Both the position numbers and the translations under genes were made by a program. The notes under the pieces were generated by a model that worked only from the letters and a program-made list of their open reading frames with translations, was not told the DNA's origin and did no database searches. From positions 124,001-188,000 of the forward strand of contig JACKPZ010000006.1 in the NCBI GenBank assembly GCA_024233135.1: a DNA stretch of 64,000 bases, written 5' to 3'. The DNA is from Akkermansiaceae bacterium (GTDB taxonomy: Bacteria > Verrucomicrobiota > Verrucomicrobiia > Verrucomicrobiales > Akkermansiaceae). Numbering within the stretch: the first letter of the stretch is position 1; every line of letters starts with the position of its first letter. This document shows positions 33,688 to 42,618 of this stretch, in pieces.

Positions 33688-34197
33688 CTACCCCTCGACA
33701 AGATCCTCGATCCGCAGCCGCGCGATGTGGTGGATCTGCCGCAGGGCCTCCGCGATTTCCTCGTCCCGGTCATGGGTCAGCCGTTTCTCGAAAGCTTCGA
33801 GCACGCTGTCGCGGGTGCTCATGCGGGCGCAGATGATGAAGGGGAAACCGAAGCGCGCGCGGTAGCGATCGTTGAGGTCGGTGAAACGATCGTATTCCTC
33901 GTCGCCCAGACGGTCGAGGCCGAGGCCGGATTGCTCGCGGGTGGACTCGGCGGTGAGCGCGCCGGCGCGGGCGAGTTTGCCGGCGAGGTCCGGGTGCGCG
34001 CGGATGAGTTCGAGTTTCCGCTCGTCGCTCGCTTCCTCGACAACGTCACGCATGGCGGCCACCAAAGCGTCGCGGGAGTCGAAAGGGCGTTCATCGGCCG
34101 CCTGTCCGGCGACCCAGGCCGAGTGTTCATACACGGCGCCGAAGGCTCCGATGAATCCGACGCTGCTGAGGCCGTTGACTTCGGCGATGGTCTTCAT
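33688..34197 (-). CDS. uraD: 2-oxo-4-hydroxy-4-carboxy-5-ureidoimidazoline decarboxylase
   Basis: A 169-residue OHCU decarboxylase. Converts OHCU, made from 5-hydroxyisourate by UraH, to S-allantoin. Diagnostic segments are RAHPDLAGKLA near 66-76 with the catalytic His, SGLGLDRLGDEEYDRFTDLN (87-106) and GFPFIICAR near 114-122. The start ATG 34197 follows alignment with the family N-terminus. It is divergent from xdhC and sits apart from uraH (43.8 kb), so the two urate-derived steps are split across the island. Its own 3' side is the inverted-repeat element. Confidence 0.93.
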   Translation of the reverse strand: MKTIAEVNGLSSVGFIGAFGAVYEHSAWVAGQAADERPFDSRDALVAAMRDVVEEASDERKLELIRAHPDLAGKLARAGALTAESTREQSGLGLDRLGDEEYDRFTDLNDRYRARFGFPFIICARMSTRDSVLEAFEKRLTHDRDEEIAEALRQIHHIARLRIEDLVEG

Positions 34198-34275
34198 GGC
34201 CCATGAGTTTCCCCACGTCGGGCGCTTTGGCAATCGGGATTGCCGGCGGCGGCCGCCTCACCGATGCTCACCGCC

Positions 34276-35049
34276 ATGGATGTGTGGGAGAAACTCGCCG
34301 ATCTCCGCCGGCACGGCCGTGCGGTGGTGGTTGTCACCGTCGCCGAGGTCCGCGGCAGCGTGCCCGGCGAGGCGGGCGCCAAGGCGTTGGTGACATCCGA
34401 CGGCCTGGTGTCCGGCACGCTCGGCGGCGGCAAGGTCGAGGCCCGCGCCATCGCCGAGGCGAGGGATTTGTTGGAAAGCGGCGGCGACCGCTGCCGGCTC
34501 CGCACCTGGAACCTCCAGCGCGACATCGGCATGACCTGCGGCGGCGAGATGGGCTTTCTCTTCGAACGCATCGACCCCGCCGACGACTGGCACATCGTCG
34601 TCTTCGGTGCGGGCCATGTTTCCCAAGCCCTGCTGCCGCTGCTGTCCACCCTGCGTTGCCAGATCGATGTGATCGACACGCGCCCGGAGTGGATCGAGCG
34701 CATCCCGCCCGCGCCGAACGTCCGCCTCCATGCGGTGGCGGAGTTCGAAGACGGTGTCGGGTTCGTGCGACCATCGTCGTTCGTCCTCTCGATCACCAAG
34801 GGCCACTCATCCGACCGTCCGGTGCTTCGCGAGGTGCTCCGCCGTCATCCGGACATTCCGTTTCTCGGCGCCATCGGCAGCGCGTCGAAACGCGCCGTGC
34901 TCCTCCGCGAACTCGGCGAAGACGGCATCCCCCGCGACCTGCTCGAAACAATCGTCTGCCCCCTCGGCCTGCCGATCGGCGGCAACGACCCGGCCGAGAT
35001 CGCCATCAGCGTGGCCGCACAGCTTTTGGAACGGCGGGGGAGTGGATGA
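34276..35049 (+). CDS. xdhC: Xanthine dehydrogenase accessory protein XdhC
   Basis: A 257-residue XdhC, which binds molybdenum cofactor, helps its sulfuration and inserts it into xanthine dehydrogenase. N-terminal MDVWEKLADLRRHGR, then GSVPGEAGAKALV near 28-40 and GMTCGGEMGFLFERI near 86-100 with the conserved Cys; the C-terminal Rossmann domain has VVFGAGHVSQALLPLLS near 108 and FLGAIGSASKR near 196. ATG 34276 fits the family; ATG 34264 is an alternative. Divergent from uraD and on the strand opposite xdh, its presumed client, with the toxin-antitoxin pair in between. Confidence 0.92.
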   Translation: MDVWEKLADLRRHGRAVVVVTVAEVRGSVPGEAGAKALVTSDGLVSGTLGGGKVEARAIAEARDLLESGGDRCRLRTWNLQRDIGMTCGGEMGFLFERIDPADDWHIVVFGAGHVSQALLPLLSTLRCQIDVIDTRPEWIERIPPAPNVRLHAVAEFEDGVGFVRPSSFVLSITKGHSSDRPVLREVLRRHPDIPFLGAIGSASKRAVLLRELGEDGIPRDLLETIVCPLGLPIGGNDPAEIAISVAAQLLERRGSG

Positions 35050-35151
35050 TGGGTGTCGATAGGGCTGGGGTCGGGAGTCATCACCAATGGCCATTCGGGA
35101 AGCTGGTAAACTCAGACTCGCTTTCCGGTGGGAAGGGTCTATTTTCCATGC

Positions 35152-35379
35152 ATGACCGCGGTGACGATATTGCAGAAGAGCGTTCGGTATGACCGGGGCG
35201 GCAAGCCGGTCGAAGTGGTGATCCCATACGAGGAGTTCCTTGATTTCATCGAGACATACGCACTCGATCTCAGCGACGAGGAAAAGGACTCGATTCGCGA
35301 GGCCAAGGCAGACCGTGAGGCCGGACGAACCGGAAATTTCGTCGCATTGGAGGACCTCGAAAAGGATCTCGGCCTCTGA
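35152..35379 (+). CDS. Antitoxin of a RelE-type toxin-antitoxin pair
   Basis: A 75-residue acidic protein, beginning TAVTILQKSVRYDRGGKPVE. The segment GGKPVEVVIPYEEFLDFIE resembles Phd/YefM-type antitoxin N-domains (beta-hairpin then helix); the rest is an acidic helical tail, as expected for toxin neutralisation. It precedes the RelE-family toxin by 12 bases and is encoded in antitoxin-first order. Start ATG 35152 chosen for fit with the domain. Presence inside a metabolic cluster suggests late insertion. Confidence 0.75.
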   Translation: MTAVTILQKSVRYDRGGKPVEVVIPYEEFLDFIETYALDLSDEEKDSIREAKADREAGRTGNFVALEDLEKDLGL

Positions 35380-35391
35380 GGACGACTTTAG

Positions 35392-35667
35392 ATGCGCTCC
35401 ATCGTCTTCCACCGCCGCGCCGCCCGCTACCTGAGTCGCATGCCACGCGACCGTGCCGTCCAAGTGCGCGACGCCTTGCGCGAGGTTGCCGCTCTCGACG
35501 ACATTTCGAGCCATCCCGCGGTCAAATCGATGGCTGGCGCCATGGCCGGTTGGTCTCGGCTGCGGGTAGGTAGCTACCGGGCGATCCTACAGGTGACCAT
35601 CGTCGAGATCGACGAAGTGCTCTATGTGGACGCAATCGGTCCGCGCGGAGACATCTACAAGGGCTGA
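35392..35667 (+). CDS. RelE/ParE-family toxin
   Basis: A 91-residue basic protein with the RelE/ParE fold signature: SIVFHRRAARYLSRMPRDRA near 3-22 for the N-terminal helices, and MAGWSRLRVGSYRAILQVTI near 52-71 with the sheet arginines, closing with LYVDAIGPRGDIYKG. RelE relatives cleave mRNA on ribosomes; ParE relatives inhibit gyrase; the sequence alone does not choose. The partner antitoxin is directly upstream. Its stop lies nine bases from the stop of the convergent xdh gene. Confidence 0.85.
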   Translation: MRSIVFHRRAARYLSRMPRDRAVQVRDALREVAALDDISSHPAVKSMAGAMAGWSRLRVGSYRAILQVTIVEIDEVLYVDAIGPRGDIYKG

Positions 35668-35676
35668 GACGATCTT

Positions 35677-38600
35677 CTACCCGGGGTTTTCCATAAGTCC
35701 ACGGTCGAACGCTTTGGAGGTGCCCGTGGCATTCATCGCACCGATCGCCAATTTCACGGTTTCCGGAGTGAGCGGTGAGGGAAGGTCGGTGCGCGTGGCG
35801 CCGAAGGCATGGATCGCGTCCCGAAGCGCCTCGCGGCCGGAGATGGCCAGCATGAGCGGCGGTTCGCCGACGGCTTTCGATCCGTGGATGGTGCGCGGCT
35901 GCGCGGTGTCCTGTAGCAGCGCGACTCGGAAATCCGCGGGCGCGTCGCTGATCGCCGGGATCGCGTAGGTGCTCGCGCTGTGGGTGAGCAGGCGGCCGCT
36001 GTCGTCCCACTTGAGTTCCTCGCAGGTGAGCCAGCCGTAGCCTTGCAAGAAACCACCTTCGATCTGCCCGCGGTCGACCAGCGGGTTGAGCGAGTCGCCG
36101 ACGTCGTGGAGGATGTCGACGCGCCGGAGTTGATGGATTCCCGTGAACCCATCGACCTCCACCTCGCTCACCGCGCTGCCGAAAGCGAAGTAATGGAACG
36201 GCCGCCCCTTCGGGTTGTCCTGGTTCCAGTCCCATTCGAGATCGGGCGTGGCGTAGAAACCCGCGGCCGAGAGCTGGATGCGGCGCGTGTAGGCGAGGGC
36301 GGCGAGTTCGGAGAACGGCATCGTTCCGTCGCGTCCGCGGACCTCGCCGTCTTCGAATACGATGTCGGAAATCTCGCCGCCGAGTTTCTCCGCGGCGAGT
36401 GGAGAGAGGCGGGCGCGGAGCTGCGCACAGGCGTCGGCGACGGCCATGCCGTTGAGGTCGGAGCCCGAGGATGCCGCGGTGGCCGAGGTGTTCGGCACCT
36501 TGTCCGTTCGGGTGTGCATCAGCCGGATGCTTTCCTTCGGCAGTCCGAGTTCGCGCATCGCCACGCCGAGGATCTTGGTGTGGAGCCCCTGGCCCATCTC
36601 GGTGCCGCCGTGGTTCACCTGCACCGAGCCGTCGGCGTAGACGAGCACCAGCGCGCCGGCCTGGTTGTAGTGTTTCAACGTGAAGCTGATGCCGAACTTC
36701 ACCGGCGTGATCGCGAGCCCGCGTTTGCGGAACGGATGAGCCGCGTTCCACGCGTCGATCTCCTGCCGGCGCGCGGCGAAGTCCGATGAAACGAGGAGTT
36801 TCCCCCACATCGTGCCGAGGTGGTTGTTCTCGATGGGCTCGCCGTAGTGCGTCGTGTTCGTCTCGCCCTCGCCCTGATAGAAATTCCGCGCCCGCACCTG
36901 CTCCGGCGGCAGTCCGGTTTCCTCGGCGATGCGCGAGACGACTTCCTCGATGACCAGCATGCCCTGTGGACCGCCGAATCCGCGGAACGCGGTGTGCGAC
37001 GTGACGTTCGTCTTGCAGACCCGCCCGCGGAAGCGGACGTGAGGAATGAAATAGGCATTGTCGAGGTGGAACAATGCCCGGTCGTTCACCGGCAGCGACA
37101 GGTCGAGCGACCAGCCACCATCGGAGAACAACTCGATGTCCGCCGCCTCGATCCGGCCGTCGGGATGGTGGCCGATCTTGTATTTCGCGAGAAACGGATG
37201 GCGCTTGCCAGTGGTCTCGATGTCGATGTCGCGATCGAGCTGCATGCTCACCGGTCGTCCCGTGCGCAACGTGGCGATGGCGCAGAGCGCGGCCCATGGA
37301 TTCGCTTGCGACTCCTTGCCGCCGAAGCCGCCGCCCATGCGCGGGCACTCGACGACCACCCGGTGTTTCGCCCAGCCGAGGACCTCGGCGACGATGGTCT
37401 GCGTCTCGCTCGGGTGTTGCGTGGACGATCGGATGAAAACGCCGCCTTCGCCATCGACTTCGGCATACGCGGCCTGGGTTTCCAGATAGAACTGCTCCTG
37501 CCCGCCGATGGAGAAACTGCCTTCGATCACGTGCGGCGAAGCAGCCAGCGCGGCATCGACATCGCCGCGCTTCAAGACATGCGGATCGGTGTGGAAAGAA
37601 CCCGCGGCGATGGCGTTCCCGATCCCGATCACCGGCGGAAGTTCCTCCACGCGGACTTCGACCATAGCCGCCGCCGCACGTGCCTGCTCCAGCGTTTCCG
37701 CGATCACCGCGGCGATCATCTGGCCGCGGAACTCGATGATTTCCTCCGCGAACAACGGTTCGTCGTGCCGCGAAGGCCCCGTGTTGTTCATGCTCGGAAC
37801 ATCGGCCGCCGTCAGCACCGCGCGCACCCCGGGCGCGGTAAGGGCGCTCGAAACATCGATGCCTTCGAGTTTCCCCCGCGCCACGTTCGAGCGGACCGGC
37901 CACACGTGCAGCGTCCCGCCGCGGAGCGCGATGTCCCGCGTGTACAGCGCGCCGCCGGTGACGTGGCCCACCGCCGATTCGTGGGGAAGGTCCCTGCCGG
38001 TGGGTGGGAAATCCGAACCCGCGGGATCGAGAAACAACGGCGGATCATCCGCCAGCAGGTGTTTCTGATAGAGTTCGCGGATGAGCGCCTTGCGATAGGC
38101 CGCGCTGCCGCGGAGATCGTCGAGCGGGGTGAAGGCCCGGTCCAGAAGCTCCAGGATTTCCGGCGATGTGGCATCCGAAACGGGTTTTCCCAACAAAGCC
38201 CGTTCCGCCTCCGTGGCCCGCGCCGGTGTCGCGGCGACTCCGCCATAGGCGAGGCGCGCCTCGCGGATGATTCCATTTTCGTCCGTGGCGATCCGGATGG
38301 CGGCGGCCACGGTGGAGATATCCATTTCCCGGCGTTTGGATACCTTGTGAAACGTGCAGCGCCCCGGCTTGTCGCGCGGGATGTGGATGGTGGCGAGAAT
38401 CTCGCCTTTGCGCATTGCCGTCTTGCGGTAGCTCGTGAAGAACCCGTCGAGCGGCACGATGCGCGATCCATCCGCGGAAACGAGCGTGACGGATGCATCG
38501 AGCGCCAGCAGCACCGGTGCGGAATCGCCGATGGGCGATGCGGTCACCAGGTTGCCGCCAAGCGTCGCGCGGTGGCGGATCTGCCGCGAGGCGAAGAGCC

Positions 38601-39387
38601 GGAGCATCGTGTCGATGGCGGGAAACTCGCCGCCCAGCGCGTCGGCGAGGTCGGTGAGCGGAACCGCCGCGCCGATGTGCCATGCGGTTTCGTCAGAAAC
38701 GATCCGGGTGAGTTCCTCGACCTGTTCGAGCGAGATCAGCAAGGCCGGACGCTGGTGGCGTTTGTTGAACAAAACGGCGAGTTCGGTGGCACCCGCGACG
38801 AAGGGGGCGTCCGGGTGTTTCGCGCGAAGTTCGAGCGCTTCCGCCAGGGACTTCGGTTTCAGGAAACACGGGGCGTTTCCCTCGTCGGCCGCGGTGTCTG
38901 AAACCGGGACGCCGGTCTTTCCGACGCGGGCCGCGGCTTCGCGGATCGGACGGTATCCGGTGCAGCGGCAGAGGTTTCCGCACAACTGGTCGGCAGCGGC
39001 GGACGGATCATGGGCCACACCGCGGGCAGAAGCCTCAGCGAGGGAGCAGACAAAGCCCGGTGTGCAGTAACCGCACTGTGAGCCACCGGCTTCGGCGAGG
39101 ACTTGCTGCGCGGGATGGAGGACGCCGTCCGCCCCCTGCAAACCTTCCGCGGTGACGATTTCCCTGCCTGATAGAGAATGGACCAGCGCGAGACAGGAAT
39201 TGATCGCGCGGGGCGCGTTATTCCGATCCATCAACAGGACCGTGCACGCACCGCAGTCGCCTTCGTTGCATCCCTCCTTGCTGCCGGTGATTCCGTGGTT
39301 GCGGAGGAAATCGAGCAGCGTCGCGTGCGCCGGTGCGTCGCCGATCCCGATGAGCGATCCGTTGACGAGAATGGAGGGGGGATTCAT
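35677..39387 (-). CDS. xdh: Single-chain xanthine dehydrogenase (Fe-S, FAD and molybdopterin domains)
   Basis: A 1236-residue molybdo-flavoenzyme oxidising hypoxanthine and xanthine to urate. Domain order is that of eukaryotic XDH: two [2Fe-2S] domains (CNEGDCGACTVLL near 38-50; QCGYCTPGF and CRCTGYR near 100-140), FAD domain with FVAGATELAVLFNKRHQ near 195, then the molybdopterin domain from about 470 with GGGFGGKE, FRGFGGPQ (substrate Arg) and GEPPL (catalytic Glu). Bacteria usually split this into XdhA and XdhB; here one gene encodes all. ATG 39387 overlaps the upstream amidohydrolase stop by four bases; earlier starts would read into that gene. Last gene of the purine operon. Confidence 0.95.
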   Translation of the reverse strand: MNPPSILVNGSLIGIGDAPAHATLLDFLRNHGITGSKEGCNEGDCGACTVLLMDRNNAPRAINSCLALVHSLSGREIVTAEGLQGADGVLHPAQQVLAEAGGSQCGYCTPGFVCSLAEASARGVAHDPSAAADQLCGNLCRCTGYRPIREAAARVGKTGVPVSDTAADEGNAPCFLKPKSLAEALELRAKHPDAPFVAGATELAVLFNKRHQRPALLISLEQVEELTRIVSDETAWHIGAAVPLTDLADALGGEFPAIDTMLRLFASRQIRHRATLGGNLVTASPIGDSAPVLLALDASVTLVSADGSRIVPLDGFFTSYRKTAMRKGEILATIHIPRDKPGRCTFHKVSKRREMDISTVAAAIRIATDENGIIREARLAYGGVAATPARATEAERALLGKPVSDATSPEILELLDRAFTPLDDLRGSAAYRKALIRELYQKHLLADDPPLFLDPAGSDFPPTGRDLPHESAVGHVTGGALYTRDIALRGGTLHVWPVRSNVARGKLEGIDVSSALTAPGVRAVLTAADVPSMNNTGPSRHDEPLFAEEIIEFRGQMIAAVIAETLEQARAAAAMVEVRVEELPPVIGIGNAIAAGSFHTDPHVLKRGDVDAALAASPHVIEGSFSIGGQEQFYLETQAAYAEVDGEGGVFIRSSTQHPSETQTIVAEVLGWAKHRVVVECPRMGGGFGGKESQANPWAALCAIATLRTGRPVSMQLDRDIDIETTGKRHPFLAKYKIGHHPDGRIEAADIELFSDGGWSLDLSLPVNDRALFHLDNAYFIPHVRFRGRVCKTNVTSHTAFRGFGGPQGMLVIEEVVSRIAEETGLPPEQVRARNFYQGEGETNTTHYGEPIENNHLGTMWGKLLVSSDFAARRQEIDAWNAAHPFRKRGLAITPVKFGISFTLKHYNQAGALVLVYADGSVQVNHGGTEMGQGLHTKILGVAMRELGLPKESIRLMHTRTDKVPNTSATAASSGSDLNGMAVADACAQLRARLSPLAAEKLGGEISDIVFEDGEVRGRDGTMPFSELAALAYTRRIQLSAAGFYATPDLEWDWNQDNPKGRPFHYFAFGSAVSEVEVDGFTGIHQLRRVDILHDVGDSLNPLVDRGQIEGGFLQGYGWLTCEELKWDDSGRLLTHSASTYAIPAISDAPADFRVALLQDTAQPRTIHGSKAVGEPPLMLAISGREALRDAIHAFGATRTDLPSPLTPETVKLAIGAMNATGTSKAFDRGLMENPG

Positions 39388-40625
39388 CGGGCGAGATCGA
39401 GCAGCATGCGGGTGAGAAGGTTGGTGCCCTTGGCGATGGCCTCGGGCGAGGCGTATTCGTCCGGCCGGTGGGACCAACCGTTGCGGCAGGGGATGAAAAG
39501 CATCGTCGTCGGGCAGATCCGCGCCATGAACAACGAGTCGTGATAGGCACGGCTGATCATGCGGGTGTGGCCGCATCCGAGCGCCGCGGCGTGTTTCTCC
39601 GCGCATTCCACGAGGGCCTCATCACAGATCGCGGGAGGATCGATGTTGATGCAGGACCATTCCAAGGTGACGCCACGGCGTCCGCAGGCGGCATCCGCTT
39701 CGCTGCGGATCTGATCGATCGCCGCGTCGCGCGCATCGACGTCGGTATCGCGGAAATCGATTTCCATCCGCACGTCGCAGGGGATCGAGTTGATAGCCCC
39801 TGGGCGCACCTCGACGAGTCCGGTGGTGCCCACGGTGTCCGACGATGGCGAATCGACCGCCGCCCGTTCGACGGCGAGCGCGGTTTCCGCCGCGGCGAGA
39901 AACGCATCGTGGCGATCCGGCATGAGCACCGCGCCGGCGTGACCGCCGCTGCCGGTGAAGCGCAACCGGAATGCCGCGGGCGCGGCGATCCTGGTGACGA
40001 TGCCGATGTCGATGCCCTGTTTCTCCAGCATCGGCCCTTGTTCGATGTGCAACTCGACGAACGCCTGATAGAAACCGGTGGGAAGTATCACCGAAGCGAG
40101 GTCGCCCGCGTATGCGGCGGGGCGGAGTTCATCGAGCGATCGCCCGTCAGCGTCGCGCAAGGACGCGGCTTCTTCCGCGCTGGTGGTGCCGGCGAGCATG
40201 CGCGATCCGAGGCAGCCGATGCCGAAACGGGTCGGCTCCTCGGCGGTGAACATGATCAATTCGATCGATCGCCGTGGCGTCACGCCGTTTTCCCGCAGCG
40301 TGCGAAGCGCCTCCAGTCCGCCGAGCACGCCGACCACCCCGTCATACGCGCCCGCGTTCGGGATCGCATCGGTGTGGGAACCGGTGGCCACCGCGGGAAG
40401 TCCGGGGTCGCTTCCGTTGAGCGTGAAAAACAGGTTTCCGACCGCGTCATGGCGGACATCGAGCCCGGCGGCCTTCGCTTTCCCGACGAGCCACTCCCGA
40501 GCGGCGAGGTCCTCCTTCGAGAACAGCACGCGGGTCACCGCAGGCGCCGGGTGGGCGGAAAGGGTGGCGAGTTCGGCGAGGTCGGCGTGCAGCCGGTCGG
40601 GGTTGATGTCGGGTGCGGCGCTCAC
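39384..40625 (-). CDS. Ureidoglycolate amidohydrolase (M20 family, plant-type)
   Basis: A 413-residue zinc amidohydrolase of the M20/hydantoinase-carbamoylase family. GSHTDAIPNAGAYDGVVGVL near 87-106 and EEPTRFGIGCLGSRMLAG near 131-148 resemble plant ureidoglycolate amidohydrolase closely, as I recall that sequence. Reaction: ureidoglycolate to glyoxylate, CO2 and two ammonia. The start is GTG 40625, overlapping the allE stop as GTGA; no ATG in frame fits better. It directly follows allE, whose product it would use. A carbamoyl-beta-alanine or allantoate specificity is an alternative reading, since a second M20 enzyme (allC) lies two genes upstream. Confidence 0.85.
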   Translation of the reverse strand: MSAAPDINPDRLHADLAELATLSAHPAPAVTRVLFSKEDLAAREWLVGKAKAAGLDVRHDAVGNLFFTLNGSDPGLPAVATGSHTDAIPNAGAYDGVVGVLGGLEALRTLRENGVTPRRSIELIMFTAEEPTRFGIGCLGSRMLAGTTSAEEAASLRDADGRSLDELRPAAYAGDLASVILPTGFYQAFVELHIEQGPMLEKQGIDIGIVTRIAAPAAFRLRFTGSGGHAGAVLMPDRHDAFLAAAETALAVERAAVDSPSSDTVGTTGLVEVRPGAINSIPCDVRMEIDFRDTDVDARDAAIDQIRSEADAACGRRGVTLEWSCINIDPPAICDEALVECAEKHAAALGCGHTRMISRAYHDSLFMARICPTTMLFIPCRNGWSHRPDEYASPEAIAKGTNLLTRMLLDLAR

Positions 40626-41347
40626 GGCAGACGGTGGATGTCCTTGTAATAGAGATAGGATGCCGGTTCGTCGCCGATGGCCGCGAACCACTGCGGGCAG
40701 TAGGGCGCCATCCAGATCGCATCGCCGGCGAAGACGGGATGGTATGCGTCTTCCAACCGATAGATCCCTTGCCCCGAGAGCATCAGCAGGCCGTGCTCCA
40801 TGATGTGCGTTTCGACAAACGGCAGGGTGGCGCCCGGCTGATAGGTGAAGATGTTCATCGCGAGGTCGAAGCGCGGATCGATCGGCAACAGCGTCTGGAG
40901 GATGGCCCGCGGGTTTCCGAGAAACGGCTCGCCTTTCACGTCGTCCGGAAGCCCGTGGACGAGCGGGGGCGTCTCAAAGTCCGGATGCGGCTCGAAGATT
41001 TTCCGGAACACGGTGACCCTTGCGGTCTCCACGCCCGCGATGATGAGGTCGGTTTGCGGCGGGACGAATGCATATCCGGTCTTGTCGAACGAAAGCGTTT
41101 TGCCCACCGCCTCGATGCGGCAGTGGCCGGACTCGATGTAGATCGCGTGTTCATGGCCGGACGCGGGGAAACGCGCCTCGCCTCCGCCTTCTCCGAAGGT
41201 GATGAGGATTTGCGAGAGCTTCGCGCCCATCGCGGGCGAGAGCATCACGAAGCCGGTGGCGTTGTCCCATCCGGGAAACGTGGAAGGCACGTGGCCGTCG
41301 GGGGCGATCAGGGCGTGGCGCGCTTGAATCGAGGTGCGGGTGATCAT
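40622..41347 (-). CDS. allE: (S)-Ureidoglycine aminohydrolase
   Basis: A 241-residue two-cupin protein that converts S-ureidoglycine to S-ureidoglycolate and ammonia in the ureide pathway. Landmarks: SGHEHAIYIESGHCRIEA near 63-80 and ETHIMEHGLLMLSGQGIYRL near 178-197, the manganese-binding region with the family's Glu-His-His set, and WMAPYCPQWFAAIG. ATG 41347 overlaps the allB stop by four bases, and its own stop overlaps the next gene by four, so it is translationally coupled on both sides. Confidence 0.93.
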   Translation of the reverse strand: MITRTSIQARHALIAPDGHVPSTFPGWDNATGFVMLSPAMGAKLSQILITFGEGGGEARFPASGHEHAIYIESGHCRIEAVGKTLSFDKTGYAFVPPQTDLIIAGVETARVTVFRKIFEPHPDFETPPLVHGLPDDVKGEPFLGNPRAILQTLLPIDPRFDLAMNIFTYQPGATLPFVETHIMEHGLLMLSGQGIYRLEDAYHPVFAGDAIWMAPYCPQWFAAIGDEPASYLYYKDIHRLP

Positions 41348-42618
41348 GAGCGGGTGGGTGTGAGGAATCGTCCGCGGGTTTCCGCGGTGACGCGTCGGCC
41401 GCGCAGCCACGTCGAAGTGACGGCGAAGCGGGGTTTCATGCCGATGTAGGGTGAAATGGCGTGGCGGGTGATGAGATCGGATGTCGCGATCCCGCGGTCG
41501 GTTGGTTCGAGGAGGAAAAAATCCGCGTCGTTTCCGGGCAGGAGCCCGCCTTTTCCATTGATCCGGAATCGTTCCGCCACGTTCGAGGAGATCTGCGGCA
41601 GGAAGCCGGCGCTTCGCGACAACATCAGCGGCAGGCCGTGTTGGATGCCGGCGATGCCGCCCCACATCGCGAAGATGTCGTCGCCTTGTTTCAGGTCCGG
41701 CGGCGATGGCGAGTGGTCGGATCCGATGGTGTCGATCTCGCCGGTGAGAAGCTTGTCCCACATCCGGCGCAGCGTTTCGTTGGAGCGCAATGGCGGAGCG
41801 CATTTCGCCGCCGGGCCGATGCGCGCGGCGTCCTGGCGGTCGAGCAGCAGATAGTGCGGGCAGGTTTCCACCGTGACATCCACGCCGCGGGCTTTCGCTT
41901 CGCTGACGAGATCAATGCCTTCCGGACAGGTGACGTGCACGATATGCAACGAGGCTCCCGTTTCGCCGGCGATCTCCAGAGCCAGAGCGATGGCGTCGAG
42001 TTCGAAAAAGATCGGGCGCGACGCGAGCCAGGCGGCCATGTCCTTGCCGGAAACATCGACGGGGTGGGGGAGCTCCGCGTGGACGGCGACCGGCAGGCCG
42101 AGCGACTTCGCGATGCGCATGCCGGAGTTGAGCGTGCGTGCGTCCGCCGCGGGAAACTCGTCGAGTCCGGAGTGACACATGAATGCTTTGAACCCCACCG
42201 CGCCCGCTTCGGCCATCGGTTCGAGAAACGGAAGCGAGTCAGGTGTCAGTCCGCCCCACAGAGCGAAGTCGAGGTGCGACGTTTCCTCCGCGATCCTGCG
42301 TTTCTCCTCCAACGTCGCACGTGTGACGACCGGCGGCGTCGAGTTCAGAGGCATGTCGAAGAACGTGGTGCCTCCTCCGGCCGCCAGCGCGAGAGATCCG
42401 CTGTGAAGCCCTTCCCAATCGGCGCGTCCGGGCTCGTTGAAATGCACGTGCGCGTCGATCCAGCCCGGAAGCAGCACCGCCGCGCCAAAGTCGTGCTCCT
42501 CCGTCGCGCTGCCGTGCAGCTCGGGGCCGGCGGCGGCGATCACTCCGTCGGTGATGCCCAGTGCGAGCGGGCTGTCATCGGGCGTGCGTGCCCGGACGAG
42601 GAGGTCGAAGTCAGGCAT
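41344..42618 (-). CDS. allB: Allantoinase
   Basis: A 424-residue amidohydrolase that opens allantoin to allantoate. Metal-binding motifs: DAHVHFNEPGRADWEG near 56-71, carbamylated Lys in GFKAFMCHSG near 143-152, HIVHVTCPEG near 225-235, and TIGSDHSPSPPDLKQGDD near 297-314. The FNEPGR segment separates allantoinases from dihydropyrimidinases. ATG 42618 overlaps the allC stop by eight bases. It lies between allC and allE, consistent with the pathway order, although allC acts after it. Confidence 0.93.
   Translation of the reverse strand: MPDFDLLVRARTPDDSPLALGITDGVIAAAGPELHGSATEEHDFGAAVLLPGWIDAHVHFNEPGRADWEGLHSGSLALAAGGGTTFFDMPLNSTPPVVTRATLEEKRRIAEETSHLDFALWGGLTPDSLPFLEPMAEAGAVGFKAFMCHSGLDEFPAADARTLNSGMRIAKSLGLPVAVHAELPHPVDVSGKDMAAWLASRPIFFELDAIALALEIAGETGASLHIVHVTCPEGIDLVSEAKARGVDVTVETCPHYLLLDRQDAARIGPAAKCAPPLRSNETLRRMWDKLLTGEIDTIGSDHSPSPPDLKQGDDIFAMWGGIAGIQHGLPLMLSRSAGFLPQISSNVAERFRINGKGGLLPGNDADFFLLEPTDRGIATSDLITRHAISPYIGMKPRFAVTSTWLRGRRVTAETRGRFLTPTRS

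Noticed and set aside
35522..37903. Open frame of 793 codons in another minus-strand frame of xdh
   Set aside because: Overlaps the real xdh coding frame and has an Arg-rich, low-complexity translation with no domain signature.
36820..38901. Open frame of 693 codons on the plus strand opposite xdh
   Set aside because: Lies wholly inside the molybdopterin and FAD domains of xanthine dehydrogenase; Arg/His/Val-biased composition without any family motif.
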